Below, one piece after another: positions 17,183 through 25,558 of a DNA stretch of 64,000 nt. Position numbers and translations under genes: made by a program. Location: assembly GCF_001642725.1 (NCBI RefSeq), contig NZ_LSUQ01000003.1:62001-126000 (forward strand), read 5' to 3'. The stretch is from Ferroacidibacillus organovorans. GTDB lineage: Bacteria > Bacillota > Bacilli > Alicyclobacillales > SLC66. Position 1 is the stretch's first letter, and every line of letters starts with the position of its first letter. The notes under the pieces were generated by a model. The model was not told the origin of the DNA, made no database searches, and was given only the letters and a program-made list of their open reading frames with translations.

Positions 17183-17320
17183 ATCACACGCTTAATTTCG
17201 ATGCAGATCGGAAGCGGGGGAACCAATCTTTTGGGGTGTATCTGGCTTGCGCCAGACGGAGAGCTCTTTCTCCCAACCCGACAGCTAACCTCGTCAGCGG
17301 AAAGAGAGGTGACAGGTTAT
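17183..17320 (+). ncRNA. ydaO/yuaA-type c-di-AMP riboswitch
   Basis: Two conserved blocks of the ydaO class are present: GGGGGAACCAA with TTTTGGGGTG about 17217-17238, and AACCCGACAGCTAACCTCGT (17275-17294) followed by CAGCGGAAAGAGAGG. Pairs around GGCTTGCGCC and GAGAGCTCTTTCTC fit the internal helices. The class binds cyclic di-AMP and usually turns off cell-wall or osmolyte genes. An intrinsic terminator (17352-17379) follows before the next gene, so the expected logic is termination when c-di-AMP is high. Boundaries are approximate. Confidence 0.85.
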
Positions 17321-17351
17321 GTCCTATACCTTCACGCTTCATTTCGCGCTT

Positions 17352-17379
17352 CCGTGATGAGTCTCGTCACGGTATTTTT
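17352..17379 (+). terminator. expression-platform terminator of the c-di-AMP riboswitch
   Basis: CCGTGATGA (17352-17360) pairs with TCGTCACGG (17364-17372) through a triloop, with one G-T wobble, and is followed by TATTTTT. It lies 33 bases before the start codon it controls. Confidence 0.75.
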
Positions 17380-17411
17380 GTGCGCAAAATTGAAAAACGG
17401 GAGTGACTGAC

Positions 17412-17906
17412 ATGGATTTTGAATTTCGCCAAAGCTTAGTTAACGGAATTGAGTCTCAAGAAACATCTTCGGAGACGTGTTTGTGTCCTATCATTACTCA
17501 TGAAGTGGCGATGTACTGTAATACATTGCATGATGACTCTTCAAAAATGACAATGCAGGCAAAAAGCATCGAAGAGATTCCGCAGATTGCACGTAGCATT
17601 GTCGCCGGGGTGCTCGACAGTCGCGTGCCGCTACACACATTTGCGATTTCGGAGTTGACACGTGGAATGCTTCACGGCCTTATGGCGGTGGGACACGACA
17701 TTTCTTTTATCGCCCCTAAAGCGATGCGCGCATTGCGAGAGGCGCTCGAAGCATTATCCATGTCTGGAAAACAGAGTGAAATTGCCTTGCGAAAAGGGCT
17801 TCAGCAAACACTGATGGATCTCGGGATGAGGCGTGTGGATGAAGATCCGTCGATTGAGCTTCAGAAATACTTCAAAGATCAGCATATCCGATTTGGGATC
17901 GCGTAA
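17412..17906 (+). CDS. unknown cytosolic protein under c-di-AMP riboswitch control
   Basis: 164 residues with no signal peptide and no membrane segment. A Cys-containing N-terminal region (SSETCLCPIITHEVAMYCN) is followed by a mostly helical stretch with ARSIVAGVLDSRVPLHTFAI and alternating Ala/Leu/Arg helices. I recognise no domain. The ATG at 17412 has GGGAG 8 bases upstream; an in-frame GTG at 17403 lies closer to it and is less likely. Its leader holds a riboswitch and terminator, so expression should fall when c-di-AMP is high. Most ydaO targets are exported wall enzymes or transporters, so a soluble orphan target is unusual. A bidirectional terminator ends the gene. Confidence 0.7.
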   Translation: MDFEFRQSLVNGIESQETSSETCLCPIITHEVAMYCNTLHDDSSKMTMQAKSIEEIPQIARSIVAGVLDSRVPLHTFAISELTRGMLHGLMAVGHDISFIAPKAMRALREALEALSMSGKQSEIALRKGLQQTLMDLGMRRVDEDPSIELQKYFKDQHIRFGIA

Positions 17907-17937
17907 AAAAAGGCCGACACCTGTCGGCCTTTTTTTA
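17905..17937. terminator. bidirectional terminator between convergent genes
   Basis: AGGCCGACA (17911-17919) pairs with TGTCGGCCT (17922-17930), with A-runs on the left and T-runs on the right. It can stop transcription from both the riboswitch gene and the sedolisin gene. Confidence 0.92.
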
Positions 17938-17956
17938 TTGGGGCGAGATGCCCCCA

Positions 17957-19945
17957 TTAATTTCCGCTTGCATTTTGTGCGGATGTAAAACTTGCGGCGA
18001 GTTTTGCGAAATCAGGAATTCCGAGCCCTGTACCCGGATTGAAAAGCGCGCCTTGCTGACCGGTGTAGTATAGATTGTCATTGCTTGTTCCGGATGCATC
18101 AAGCGGTGTGAAAGGTGAATTACTGGTTTGCGCGAATTGATAAATCTGCGGATTCCAGAAGCCGACACGTCCGCCCTGGCTCTGATTGATCAGCGCAGCG
18201 ACGCCGGCGAGTTGAGGCGCGACGAAGCTCGTGCCTCCGTACTGCGCCCACGGCGAGCCGTATGCGGAAGTAAATAAGGTAGAGTACACCGCATAGCCTG
18301 TCTGTGGATCTGCATTCATCGCGAGATCAGGCATTGCGCGGCCAGGTGAACTGCTCGTGATCACAGAGGGTGTGGGGTTAAATAGCCACGCGGTATTTCC
18401 ACTGATCGGTTTAAGATAAGGAACGGCGGAAAACTGACTTAGGCCGCTTGCGTGTTGCTCCTGGTGCATTGCTGTTGAAGAATTGTTAAAGGATGACTGA
18501 TACCAAGGCGCTGCGTACATCGAACTGTATCCGCCTCCACCGCCCGCCACCAACGCCTCAGCGAAACTTGTCTCACTTGACGCGCCAAACTGTTGCCAGT
18601 ACGGCCAGAGATAATCCCATCCCCACGCGCGTTCTTGTGGAACAGTGACGGAAAAACTTCCGTAATTTTGCGTTCCGGCAATCGTTGTTCCACCGGCTGC
18701 CGTGATATAAGGGCTGTCTGCGGGTGCATCGACAGAGCGTTGCGTCGTCCCCACATCCCGGCTGGCATCGTACGCCCCCGCGTCGCCCGCCGCCGCAAAC
18801 ATCGAGATGCCCTGCGCCGCCGCTTCCATCGCAATTTCATTGAAGACTTGATTGTAATTCGGTGATTCTTGTCCTGAAGCGATCGTTGCCTGAATGGCCG
18901 GCTCGCTCTCGCCCCAACTCGTAGAAATCGAACCTGCTTGATTGTCACTGACGGCCTGAAAGAATGCGTCGGCAAACCCATAATCCGTGTTCGGCGCTTG
19001 ATAAACGATGATGTTTGCCTGAGGTGCGAGGGCGCCCGACTGTTCGACGTCAAGGGTTGTTTCATCAGAACCGGTCTGAAGGGATACGGGGCCAGCACCG
19101 CCGTCGACATTCACCAGATTGATGCGATTGGGGGATGTCGTGAGTCCGAGAGTGTTCCAAAAGCTGTAAACGTCACTCGGGTTTACACTCGCGAGTGTCA
19201 CGATGCCGATCGTCTGCCCTTGTCCATAATCATTTGCCTTGTAGAGTGGATTCACATTGTAGTGAGATGCGACGAACGCTGGCGTCAATTCACCTGGTGG
19301 GACAGACGTTGACGAGGTTGACTTTGCTCGCACGAGTTGAGGCAGCGGTTTTACAGCGTGACTCGCGAAATTACCATAATTCGTAAGGCCGAGTACGGCA
19401 AGAATTGGCTGCGCAAGATTTCCAGGCATTTTCGGCGCTTCTTTTGTACCGTGGAACTTCTTGCCGCCAAAAATCATGTTTTGTAGCTGCACGGAAAATG
19501 CCTGATTAAATTGCCCGGCGGTTCCGTTTGCAGTGATCGCGAGATGATTCGCAAAAACGGTTGTGGAGATTCCATACTGGGAAAGATAGTTGGTGATCGC
19601 CTGAATGACGACTTCAGGCTGACCGAATTGATTCGCGAATTGCTCGACGCTTAAGAATTGGTGGTAGTTTGAACTTCCCGGTGTGGTCGTCTGCTGAATG
19701 TAGGATTGAAGCGCCTGCGTGTTAACGGTGTTTAGCGCGATGGTTACGGTGACTGGGGTATTTGCAGGCGTTGTTCCAAAGACGGTCGCGTTGTTTAAAA
19801 CGGCGTCGCCAACGCCTTGCGGCACATTCACATCTTGTGTGTCTGCGTGTGCGGCGGTCAGTCCCGCCAGCGGCCAGATGGTGCTTGCCAGAAGCGCACT
19901 CGTCGCAGTCAGGGTACGCAATTTTCGCGTGATGGTCAAGAACAT
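17957..19945 (-). CDS. sedolisin (S53) acid protease precursor, kumamolisin-like
   Basis: 662 residues. A signal peptide ending near TAAHA is followed by a pro-domain (about residues 40-200) with the prokumamolisin pattern. The catalytic domain has Glu295 and Asp299 in DETTLDVE, oxyanion Asp388 in AAAGDAGAYD and nucleophile Ser573 in YGGTSFVAPQ. S53 enzymes are secreted carboxyl-serine endopeptidases active at low pH, suited to an acidophile. Spacing from Asp388 to Ser573 is 185 residues; as I recall it is 114 in kumamolisin (Asp164 to Ser278), so about 70 residues are inserted before the nucleophile. The ATG at 19984 is in frame, but the one at 19945 has GGGAGG upstream and starts a normal signal peptide. 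The nearest neighbours are unrelated. Confidence 0.92.
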   Translation of the reverse strand: MFLTITRKLRTLTATSALLASTIWPLAGLTAAHADTQDVNVPQGVGDAVLNNATVFGTTPANTPVTVTIALNTVNTQALQSYIQQTTTPGSSNYHQFLSVEQFANQFGQPEVVIQAITNYLSQYGISTTVFANHLAITANGTAGQFNQAFSVQLQNMIFGGKKFHGTKEAPKMPGNLAQPILAVLGLTNYGNFASHAVKPLPQLVRAKSTSSTSVPPGELTPAFVASHYNVNPLYKANDYGQGQTIGIVTLASVNPSDVYSFWNTLGLTTSPNRINLVNVDGGAGPVSLQTGSDETTLDVEQSGALAPQANIIVYQAPNTDYGFADAFFQAVSDNQAGSISTSWGESEPAIQATIASGQESPNYNQVFNEIAMEAAAQGISMFAAAGDAGAYDASRDVGTTQRSVDAPADSPYITAAGGTTIAGTQNYGSFSVTVPQERAWGWDYLWPYWQQFGASSETSFAEALVAGGGGGYSSMYAAPWYQSSFNNSSTAMHQEQHASGLSQFSAVPYLKPISGNTAWLFNPTPSVITSSSPGRAMPDLAMNADPQTGYAVYSTLFTSAYGSPWAQYGGTSFVAPQLAGVAALINQSQGGRVGFWNPQIYQFAQTSNSPFTPLDASGTSNDNLYYTGQQGALFNPGTGLGIPDFAKLAASFTSAQNASGN

Positions 19946-20125
19946 CAAACCTCCCGATCTTAGACAATTTTTTGAAAGTTTCATTCCAAGAAAATGTATT
20001 CGCGATCAGGGCGCAGATTCCTGCAAACCAGGCATTCTTTGTGCCGAGAATAGAAAAATGGGCTGGCACGCATATTGATACCGTTTTAACGATCAGGATC
20101 GACGCGATCAAGGGGTTGATGGACA

Positions 20126-21772
20126 GTGACGATGACGGTTGAGGAGAGGCTTTTGCTCGGCAAGCGATACGAAGGCATCAGTCCGTTTGAGTTTAAAAAT
20201 GAACTCATCTCGCTCGCTGAGGGCAAACAGAAAAAGAGCGCGCGCGCCATGCTAAACGCGGGACGCGGCAATCCGAACTGGATCGCGGCCACGGCGCGCG
20301 AAGCCTTTTTCGCGTTGGGCCAGTTTGCGGTGGATGAGGCAAAATTGACCCTTGAGGCGGGTGATCTTGCAGGGATGCCCAGTCGCCGCGGTGTTTTTGC
20401 GCGATTTGAAGCGTATCACGCGAGTCATCGCGATCATCCGGGGATGGATCTTCTCGCAAAAATCATCACCTATGGGATCCATCAGTTCGATTTTGACCCG
20501 GACGATTGGCTCTTTGAATTGGTGGATGGGATTATCGGCGATCACTATCCCGTGCCTGATCGCATGTTGCGATACACGGAACGCGTGGTAAACGCGTATC
20601 TCATGCAAGAACTCTGTGACAATAAGCCGCCAGAGGGTGAATATAAACTCTTTGCAGTAGAGGGTGCCACGGCGGCAATGTGTTACATTTTTCAGTCTCT
20701 GCTTGAGAATGAGTTGCTTGCACGCGGCGATCGCATCGCGATCATGGTGCCCATTTTTCCACCCTATGTCGAGATCCCTCATCTCGCCGAGTACCATTTT
20801 GACATCGTAGAGATTCACGCGTCAGGAACAGCGGATGACGGTGAACACACCTGGCAGTATCCGGCGCAAGAGATTGACAAATTGAGAGATCCCTCGATTC
20901 GCGCGCTCTTTTTGGTGAATCCAAGCAATCCACCATCGGTTGCCATCGACCAAAGTACGATGAGCTCGCTCATCGACACGATTAAGCGTCACAACCCACA
21001 GCTCATGATCATCACCGATGACGTGTACAGCACGTTTGTCGAACATTTTCGATCGCTTATGGCGGATTTGCCGTATCACACGATTGGCGTCTATTCTTAT
21101 TCCAAGTATTTTGGCGTGACAGGGTGGCGCCTCGGAGTAATTGCGATTCACGAGAAAAATGTGTTTGACGATCGGCTTTTGCAACAAACAGAACCACAAA
21201 AAAAGCGACTCAACGCGCGCTACTCTTCACTGACAACTACGCCTGAGCAATTGCGCTTCATTGATCGGATGGTCGCCGACAGTCGGCAAGTCGCACTCAA
21301 TCACACCGCAGGGCTATCGACGCCCCAGCAGGTGCAAATGGCACTGTTTTCAGTATTCGCCATGTTGCCAGAAGGGCTTTCGTACCGAAAGCAGACACGC
21401 GAAATCTGCCACAAACGCATGCGATTGCTCTATGAAGGGCTTGGTCTTCCCCTTCCACAGTTGCCGAATGACGCCGACTATTATACGCAGTTTGATCTCG
21501 CGAAATGGGCCGTAATGCACTACGGACAAGGGTTTGCTGACTATCTCACTGCGACGTACAGTCCCGTAGATATCTTGCTTCGCCTTGCCGAGCAATCTTC
21601 CATTGTCCTTTTAAACGGTGGGGGATTTTATGGACCCGCGTGGTCGATTCGCGTTTCGCTTGCGAATCTGTCTGATGACGACTATGCCAAAATCGGTCGT
21701 GCGCTTCACGCGGCACTCGAAACGTATGTGCTGGAGTGGCGCGAAGCGGGTGGAACGACGGGCGGTTCGTAA
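20126..21772 (+). CDS. aspartate 4-decarboxylase (bifunctional with transaminase activity)
   Basis: 548 residues, the usual length of the PLP-dependent L-aspartate beta-decarboxylase family (EC 4.1.1.12, fold type I). Family features include NAGRGNPNW near the N-terminus, VNPSNPPS, and the PLP lysine Lys327 in SYSKYFGVTGWRLG. The enzyme converts aspartate to alanine and CO2, consuming a proton. With an aspartate:alanine antiporter this makes proton-motive force and resists acid, but no such antiporter is in the window. The start may be GTG at 20126 or ATG at 20132; AGGGG spacing favours the GTG. The gene seems monocistronic. Confidence 0.9.
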   Translation: MTMTVEERLLLGKRYEGISPFEFKNELISLAEGKQKKSARAMLNAGRGNPNWIAATAREAFFALGQFAVDEAKLTLEAGDLAGMPSRRGVFARFEAYHASHRDHPGMDLLAKIITYGIHQFDFDPDDWLFELVDGIIGDHYPVPDRMLRYTERVVNAYLMQELCDNKPPEGEYKLFAVEGATAAMCYIFQSLLENELLARGDRIAIMVPIFPPYVEIPHLAEYHFDIVEIHASGTADDGEHTWQYPAQEIDKLRDPSIRALFLVNPSNPPSVAIDQSTMSSLIDTIKRHNPQLMIITDDVYSTFVEHFRSLMADLPYHTIGVYSYSKYFGVTGWRLGVIAIHEKNVFDDRLLQQTEPQKKRLNARYSSLTTTPEQLRFIDRMVADSRQVALNHTAGLSTPQQVQMALFSVFAMLPEGLSYRKQTREICHKRMRLLYEGLGLPLPQLPNDADYYTQFDLAKWAVMHYGQGFADYLTATYSPVDILLRLAEQSSIVLLNGGGFYGPAWSIRVSLANLSDDDYAKIGRALHAALETYVLEWREAGGTTGGS

Positions 21773-21864
21773 ACGCATACCTGCGTCAATAAATACCTCT
21801 TGTGTCCAATCCTTCTGTACCGTACGATGAGAGAGAGGGATATGGTAAAAGAAGGGGTTCTCGC

Positions 21865-22383
21865 ATGACTTCGCTTCACGCAAGTGTCGGTATACTCTTT
21901 GGTGTAATCGCAGTTTCGATTCTTTTGCGCGTGCGGCGTTTGACGACGTTTCGTCCACTGATCCCTGTTCAAGTGATGACGAGAATTGTCGTCAGTACGA
22001 TTCTTTTAGCGATACCACTCGTCACCCAGGGCGCCCTGCGCTTTCCAGGGTTCGTCGGATATGGAATGGGGATTCTCGGCGGCGCTGTCCTGAGCACGCT
22101 TGCACTAAAAACAGCCGTTTTTCAAGACCGCGAAGGAACGCTTACCTACCGGGTTCACGGTGCGATCGGCAGTGTTGTGACACTTTTGTTTCTTGTGCGG
22201 ATCGCCTTTCGCTATTTGCTTCCTTCCTCCTCGCTGCACACCTCACTCATGAATGATCCGTGGAGTCTTGGAACGTACGCACTTTTGTTCAGTTATAATG
22301 CTGCACTCTCTGTGCGGCTGTGGCAAAAACTAAAAGCGAGAAAAAACGCGATCGCCTTTTCAGATCAGGGGATGGATCAATGA
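21865..22383 (+). CDS. four-TM membrane protein, possibly CcdC/DUF1453-like
   Basis: 172 residues with four or five membrane segments. The helices are separated by short basic loops (LLRVRRLTTFRP) and a central FQDREGTLTYR loop. Size, helix number and the position of that charged loop recall the CcdC/DUF1453 family, but I cannot confirm it. An in-frame ATG at 21802 was rejected because the ATG at 21865 has GAAGGGG 7 bases upstream and removes a hydrophilic lead-in. The stop overlaps the next start as ATGA, so it is probably co-translated with the nitronate monooxygenase. Confidence 0.6.
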   Translation: MTSLHASVGILFGVIAVSILLRVRRLTTFRPLIPVQVMTRIVVSTILLAIPLVTQGALRFPGFVGYGMGILGGAVLSTLALKTAVFQDREGTLTYRVHGAIGSVVTLLFLVRIAFRYLLPSSSLHTSLMNDPWSLGTYALLFSYNAALSVRLWQKLKARKNAIAFSDQGMDQ

Positions 22384-23444
22384 ATACTGCGTTTACAGAT
22401 CGTTTTGGTATTCGCTATCCAATCGTTCAGGCGCCGATGGCAGGCGGGCCGACGACGCCTGAGATGGTGATTGCAGTGAGTGAAGCTGGGGGGCTCGGTT
22501 CGCTTGCGGGCGGATATGTGACGCCGGATGTTCTATCACAGCAGATTAGCGTGGTGCGAGCGAACACAGACAACCCGTTTGCGGTCAACCTTTTTGTGCC
22601 TGCAAATCCGGACGTGACCGCTGACGCACAGGCGATGTGGGATGCATTGCAAGGTGCGCGCGAAGCGCTCGGCATTTTTACTTCAATGCCTGCGTGGAGT
22701 GCGGATGACCACTTTTTGGAAAAGGTGCAGATTGTGCTGAGTCAGCGCGTGCCGATCGTCAGTTTTACATTCGGCATTCCAGACGCTGCGGTGCTGCATC
22801 GTTTTAAAGAAGAAGGCCGATTGCTCGTCGGCAGCGCGACATCTGTGGCCGAAGCGCGCCAGCTTGAGGCGAGCGGAATGGATGCGATTGTCGCGCAGGG
22901 AAGTGAGGCAGGGGGACACCGCGGAACGTTTTTCGGAGATAGGCGCCCGACACTCATCGGAACGATAGCGCTCACGCCGCAGATCGTTGACGCGGTAAAC
23001 ATTCCTGTTCTCGCGGCAGGCGGCGTGATGGATGGGCGGGGGCTTGCGGCGGTGCTCGCGCTTGGCGCGGCTGGAGCGCAGATGGGTACGGCTTTTTTAC
23101 GGGCCAAAGAGAGTGGTGCGAGTGCGTTATTACAGCGTGCGCTGGTCGAACGTGAGGAGACGGAGACGGTTGTGACGCGCGCACTCACTGGGAAGTACGC
23201 GCGCGGGTTTCACACAACCTTTATCGAGCAGTTGGAAAAGGGCGAAGTTCCTATTCCTGATTACCCGATTCAGCACGCGTTGACAAGCCCAATTCGCAAG
23301 GCGGCCGCCGCGTCTGGAGAGGTATCGTTTATGTCCCTGTGGGCGGGTCAAGGGCATCGGATGGCAGCGTCACTGGGCGCCGGCGATCTCGTTGTGCGCT
23401 TTGCGCAGGAAGCGGCAGAGATTTTTGCACGGTTCTCTGAGTGA
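22380..23444 (+). CDS. nitronate monooxygenase (2-nitropropane dioxygenase family)
   Basis: 354 residues, an FMN-dependent TIM barrel. It shows YPIVQAPMAGGPTTPE at the N-terminus, the GSEAGGHRG motif, and phosphate-binding segments PVLAAGGVMDGRGLAA and GAAGAQMGTAFL. The family oxidises alkyl nitronates such as propionate-3-nitronate. Relatives in fatty-acid synthesis (FabK) look similar, but the GGHRG region and length fit nitronate monooxygenase better. The start at 22380 overlaps the stop of the membrane-protein gene. Its last 116 bases are antisense to the 3' end of the convergent transporter gene. Confidence 0.88.
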   Translation: MNTAFTDRFGIRYPIVQAPMAGGPTTPEMVIAVSEAGGLGSLAGGYVTPDVLSQQISVVRANTDNPFAVNLFVPANPDVTADAQAMWDALQGAREALGIFTSMPAWSADDHFLEKVQIVLSQRVPIVSFTFGIPDAAVLHRFKEEGRLLVGSATSVAEARQLEASGMDAIVAQGSEAGGHRGTFFGDRRPTLIGTIALTPQIVDAVNIPVLAAGGVMDGRGLAAVLALGAAGAQMGTAFLRAKESGASALLQRALVEREETETVVTRALTGKYARGFHTTFIEQLEKGEVPIPDYPIQHALTSPIRKAAAASGEVSFMSLWAGQGHRMAASLGAGDLVVRFAQEAAEIFARFSE

Positions 23445-24501
23445 GTGACAGAATGAGCTCACGGATTGTCTGTGCAATGACGATCAGGAAGAAACCCCAG
23501 AGTAGATAGAATTGTAGCGCTCCTGCGACGCGCAAAACAGCAGGCTCACCTAACAGCATTGCGAGTGAGAATGTCCCTGTCGTAAAGCTGCCGAGCGGAA
23601 AGACATAACTCCACCAGCCGAGGTGGTGTTTGAGACCATCTCCGCGGCGTGTGAGATGATAGATCGAGAAAAAGGACGCGGTGATGATCCACCAGAATCC
23701 GATCCCATACATGCCGCAAGAGACGAGAATCGCGAGTGTTTTTAGCACACTGCCGCTGAGAACGGACAGTGCAGACGAATGAATTGCGAGATTGGAGAGC
23801 GTCGCCATGGACATGCCGATGGGGCCGATTTCAATAAAGAGACTGGGCGCTTCAAAGCCGCCGATGCGCGCATGGTGTGTGAGGCGCGATACAACGAATA
23901 CGCTCATGACAAGAAAGAAAAAGAGGGTCAGGCCAAACAAGGCAAGGATGGCAAGTGTCATGTCAAGGCGCATGGACGAATTTACGAAATACGGCAGTAG
24001 ATTTGCTCCTGTGGCTGCCGCAACGATCGGCGGTACAACGGGAATCAGCCATGCTGCGCGTGTGTGCTCTAAGGATTTTTCACGGCGTAAAAAGAGTACG
24101 ATCGGTACAGCGAGCACGGAGAATAAAGAAGCGACACAGCCAATCAACCAAATCGCCTTGCTGAGCGCGATGGCAAATGATGCGTAGGTGGCGTGAGCAC
24201 CAAGGATGAGCACGTCGTTTCCGACAACGTTGATTGCCATGGCAAACGCGCCGTAAAACAAGGTGCGCGCCGGATCGAGAAAGTCTTTCAGAGATTTCCT
24301 TGGGTGAATCACCAGTTGAAAGAGGAGAATCAGTGTCGCCGCGACAAGCAGTGTGCCGTCGATCCCTGCCAGCGTATTTGACAGTAGCGCGCGCGCCGGT
24401 ACATAAAACGGAGCGGTGGCAGAGAGCCCAGCGACAATCCCGATGCCCATGACGATCGTGAACCATTGGGTGTGAAACTCAAAAAGCAATCGCTTCATCA
24501 T
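23329..24501 (-). CDS. TDT family transporter (TehA/SLAC1-like)
   Basis: 390 residues, with about ten membrane helices starting at FTIVMGIGIVAGLSA. The pattern FYVPARALL, HPRKSLKDFLDPARTLFYGAF and GMYGIGFWWIITA is typical of tellurite-resistance/dicarboxylate (TDT) transporters. Relatives move malate, sulfite or anions. The last 40 residues after the final helix are hydrophilic, and their code overlaps the 3' end of the nitronate monooxygenase gene. The first of two adjacent ATGs has GGAGG at 8 bases. The gene is divergent from a LysR regulator, which is likely its regulator. Confidence 0.85.
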   Translation of the reverse strand: MMKRLLFEFHTQWFTIVMGIGIVAGLSATAPFYVPARALLSNTLAGIDGTLLVAATLILLFQLVIHPRKSLKDFLDPARTLFYGAFAMAINVVGNDVLILGAHATYASFAIALSKAIWLIGCVASLFSVLAVPIVLFLRREKSLEHTRAAWLIPVVPPIVAAATGANLLPYFVNSSMRLDMTLAILALFGLTLFFFLVMSVFVVSRLTHHARIGGFEAPSLFIEIGPIGMSMATLSNLAIHSSALSVLSGSVLKTLAILVSCGMYGIGFWWIITASFFSIYHLTRRGDGLKHHLGWWSYVFPLGSFTTGTFSLAMLLGEPAVLRVAGALQFYLLWGFFLIVIAQTIRELILSLTQRTVQKSLPLPAQSAQRDRRRPVTLPSDALDPPTGT

Positions 24502-24593
24502 CCTTGTAACCTCCAGCAATGAGTTGTTATGAATACTTTAAAGCGTATCGAAGAATAAGTAAAATAGATATAACGTATATAATTTATAACTAA

Positions 24594-24611
24594 ATCTTAT
24601 CGATCTTATCG
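24594..24611 (+). repeat. perfect 9-bp tandem repeat in the TDT/LysR divergent region
   Basis: ATCTTATCG occurs twice in direct succession (24594-24602, 24603-24611) in the AT-rich region between the TDT gene and the LysR gene. It lies immediately upstream of the LysR ribosome-binding site. It could be part of an autoregulatory site, or just slippage. Confidence 0.6.
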
Positions 24612-24628
24612 TGCTGAGGAGAATGAAA

Positions 24629-25558
24629 ATGGATGATCGTTTACGCGTCTTTTTAACGGTGTCCGAATGCAGGAGTTTTTCCAAGGCGGCAGAGCGTCTG
24701 CCCATGTCTCAGCCTGCGGTCACACAGTGCATCAAAAGCATCGAGCGCGATCTGGACGTGCAGTTGTTCGATCGTTCGCACCGCACGGTGCGTCTGACAC
24801 GTGCGGGAGACATCGTTCTTGCATACGCAGAACAGATGGATCGCTTGGATCGACAAATGCGTTCTGTCCTTCAAGAGATGACGACAGGAATCTCAGGACT
24901 TTTCTCGGTCGGCGCAAGTTTTACCTATGGCGAGTACGTACTTCCGCGTGTGCTTGCCGCTTTCCGTCTCAAACACGCTGAAGTCTTACCGAGTGTGACC
25001 ATTGGAAATTCGCAAAAGGTTGAGCAGTTGCTTCACGATGGGAAATTAGATCTGGGCATCATTGAGGCAGACCCAAAGCTTGCGGGTCTCGCGCAATACA
25101 CCCTTTTCTCTGATCGACTTTATGTGGTACGTTCAGGCGAATTGGATCAAAGTCGTGAGAGAGGGCACAAAGCCCATGCGCTTCCTGAGGAGACGTGGCT
25201 CGTACGCGAGGCTGGATCAGGAACGCGGCAAGTGTTTGATGCTTGGCAGTCTGAGTCTTTGGTGACGCCGCATCGTTTGATTGAATTGGGGAGCACACAG
25301 GCGATAAAAGAGGGGGTGGCGGCGGGGCTCGGAATTGCGATTCTGTCAGAGTTGTCGATTCAAGATGAGTTGCGCCAAGGCACCTTTAGGATCGCCGATG
25401 TGAAGGGGTTTCCGCGGGTGAGGAATTTTACGATGCTGTCTGCGGAAAACACATTTGAACCGATGGTGGTCAAAGCGTACAGAGACTTTACCATGGCGTG
25501 GGGACATCCGGTGATCCACGCATTACATGAAACATCCGACAAGGAGGGTGAGGTATGA
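24629..25558 (+). CDS. LysR-family transcriptional regulator
   Basis: 309 residues. The N-terminal winged helix has FLTVSECRSFSKAAERLPMSQPAVTQCIKSIERDLDVQLFDR, with a substrate-binding domain after about residue 90. Similarity to the CysL/CbbR/YtlI group is suggested by VGASFTYGEYVLPRVLAAF. The ATG at 24629 has GAGGAG at 7 bases; two earlier in-frame starts lie on or before that site. The stop overlaps the next start as ATGA, so regulator and oxidoreductase are coupled. The gene is divergent from the TDT transporter. The inducer is unknown. Confidence 0.9.
   Translation: MDDRLRVFLTVSECRSFSKAAERLPMSQPAVTQCIKSIERDLDVQLFDRSHRTVRLTRAGDIVLAYAEQMDRLDRQMRSVLQEMTTGISGLFSVGASFTYGEYVLPRVLAAFRLKHAEVLPSVTIGNSQKVEQLLHDGKLDLGIIEADPKLAGLAQYTLFSDRLYVVRSGELDQSRERGHKAHALPEETWLVREAGSGTRQVFDAWQSESLVTPHRLIELGSTQAIKEGVAAGLGIAILSELSIQDELRQGTFRIADVKGFPRVRNFTMLSAENTFEPMVVKAYRDFTMAWGHPVIHALHETSDKEGEV

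Noticed and set aside
17319-17357. 12-codon leader peptide after the c-di-AMP aptamer (MSYTFTLHFALP)
   Set aside because: Its possible ribosome-binding site is part of the aptamer and its stop overlaps the terminator; nothing suggests translation.
18938-19312. 124-residue plus-strand frame opposite the sedolisin gene
   Set aside because: It lies across the catalytic core of a well supported protease.
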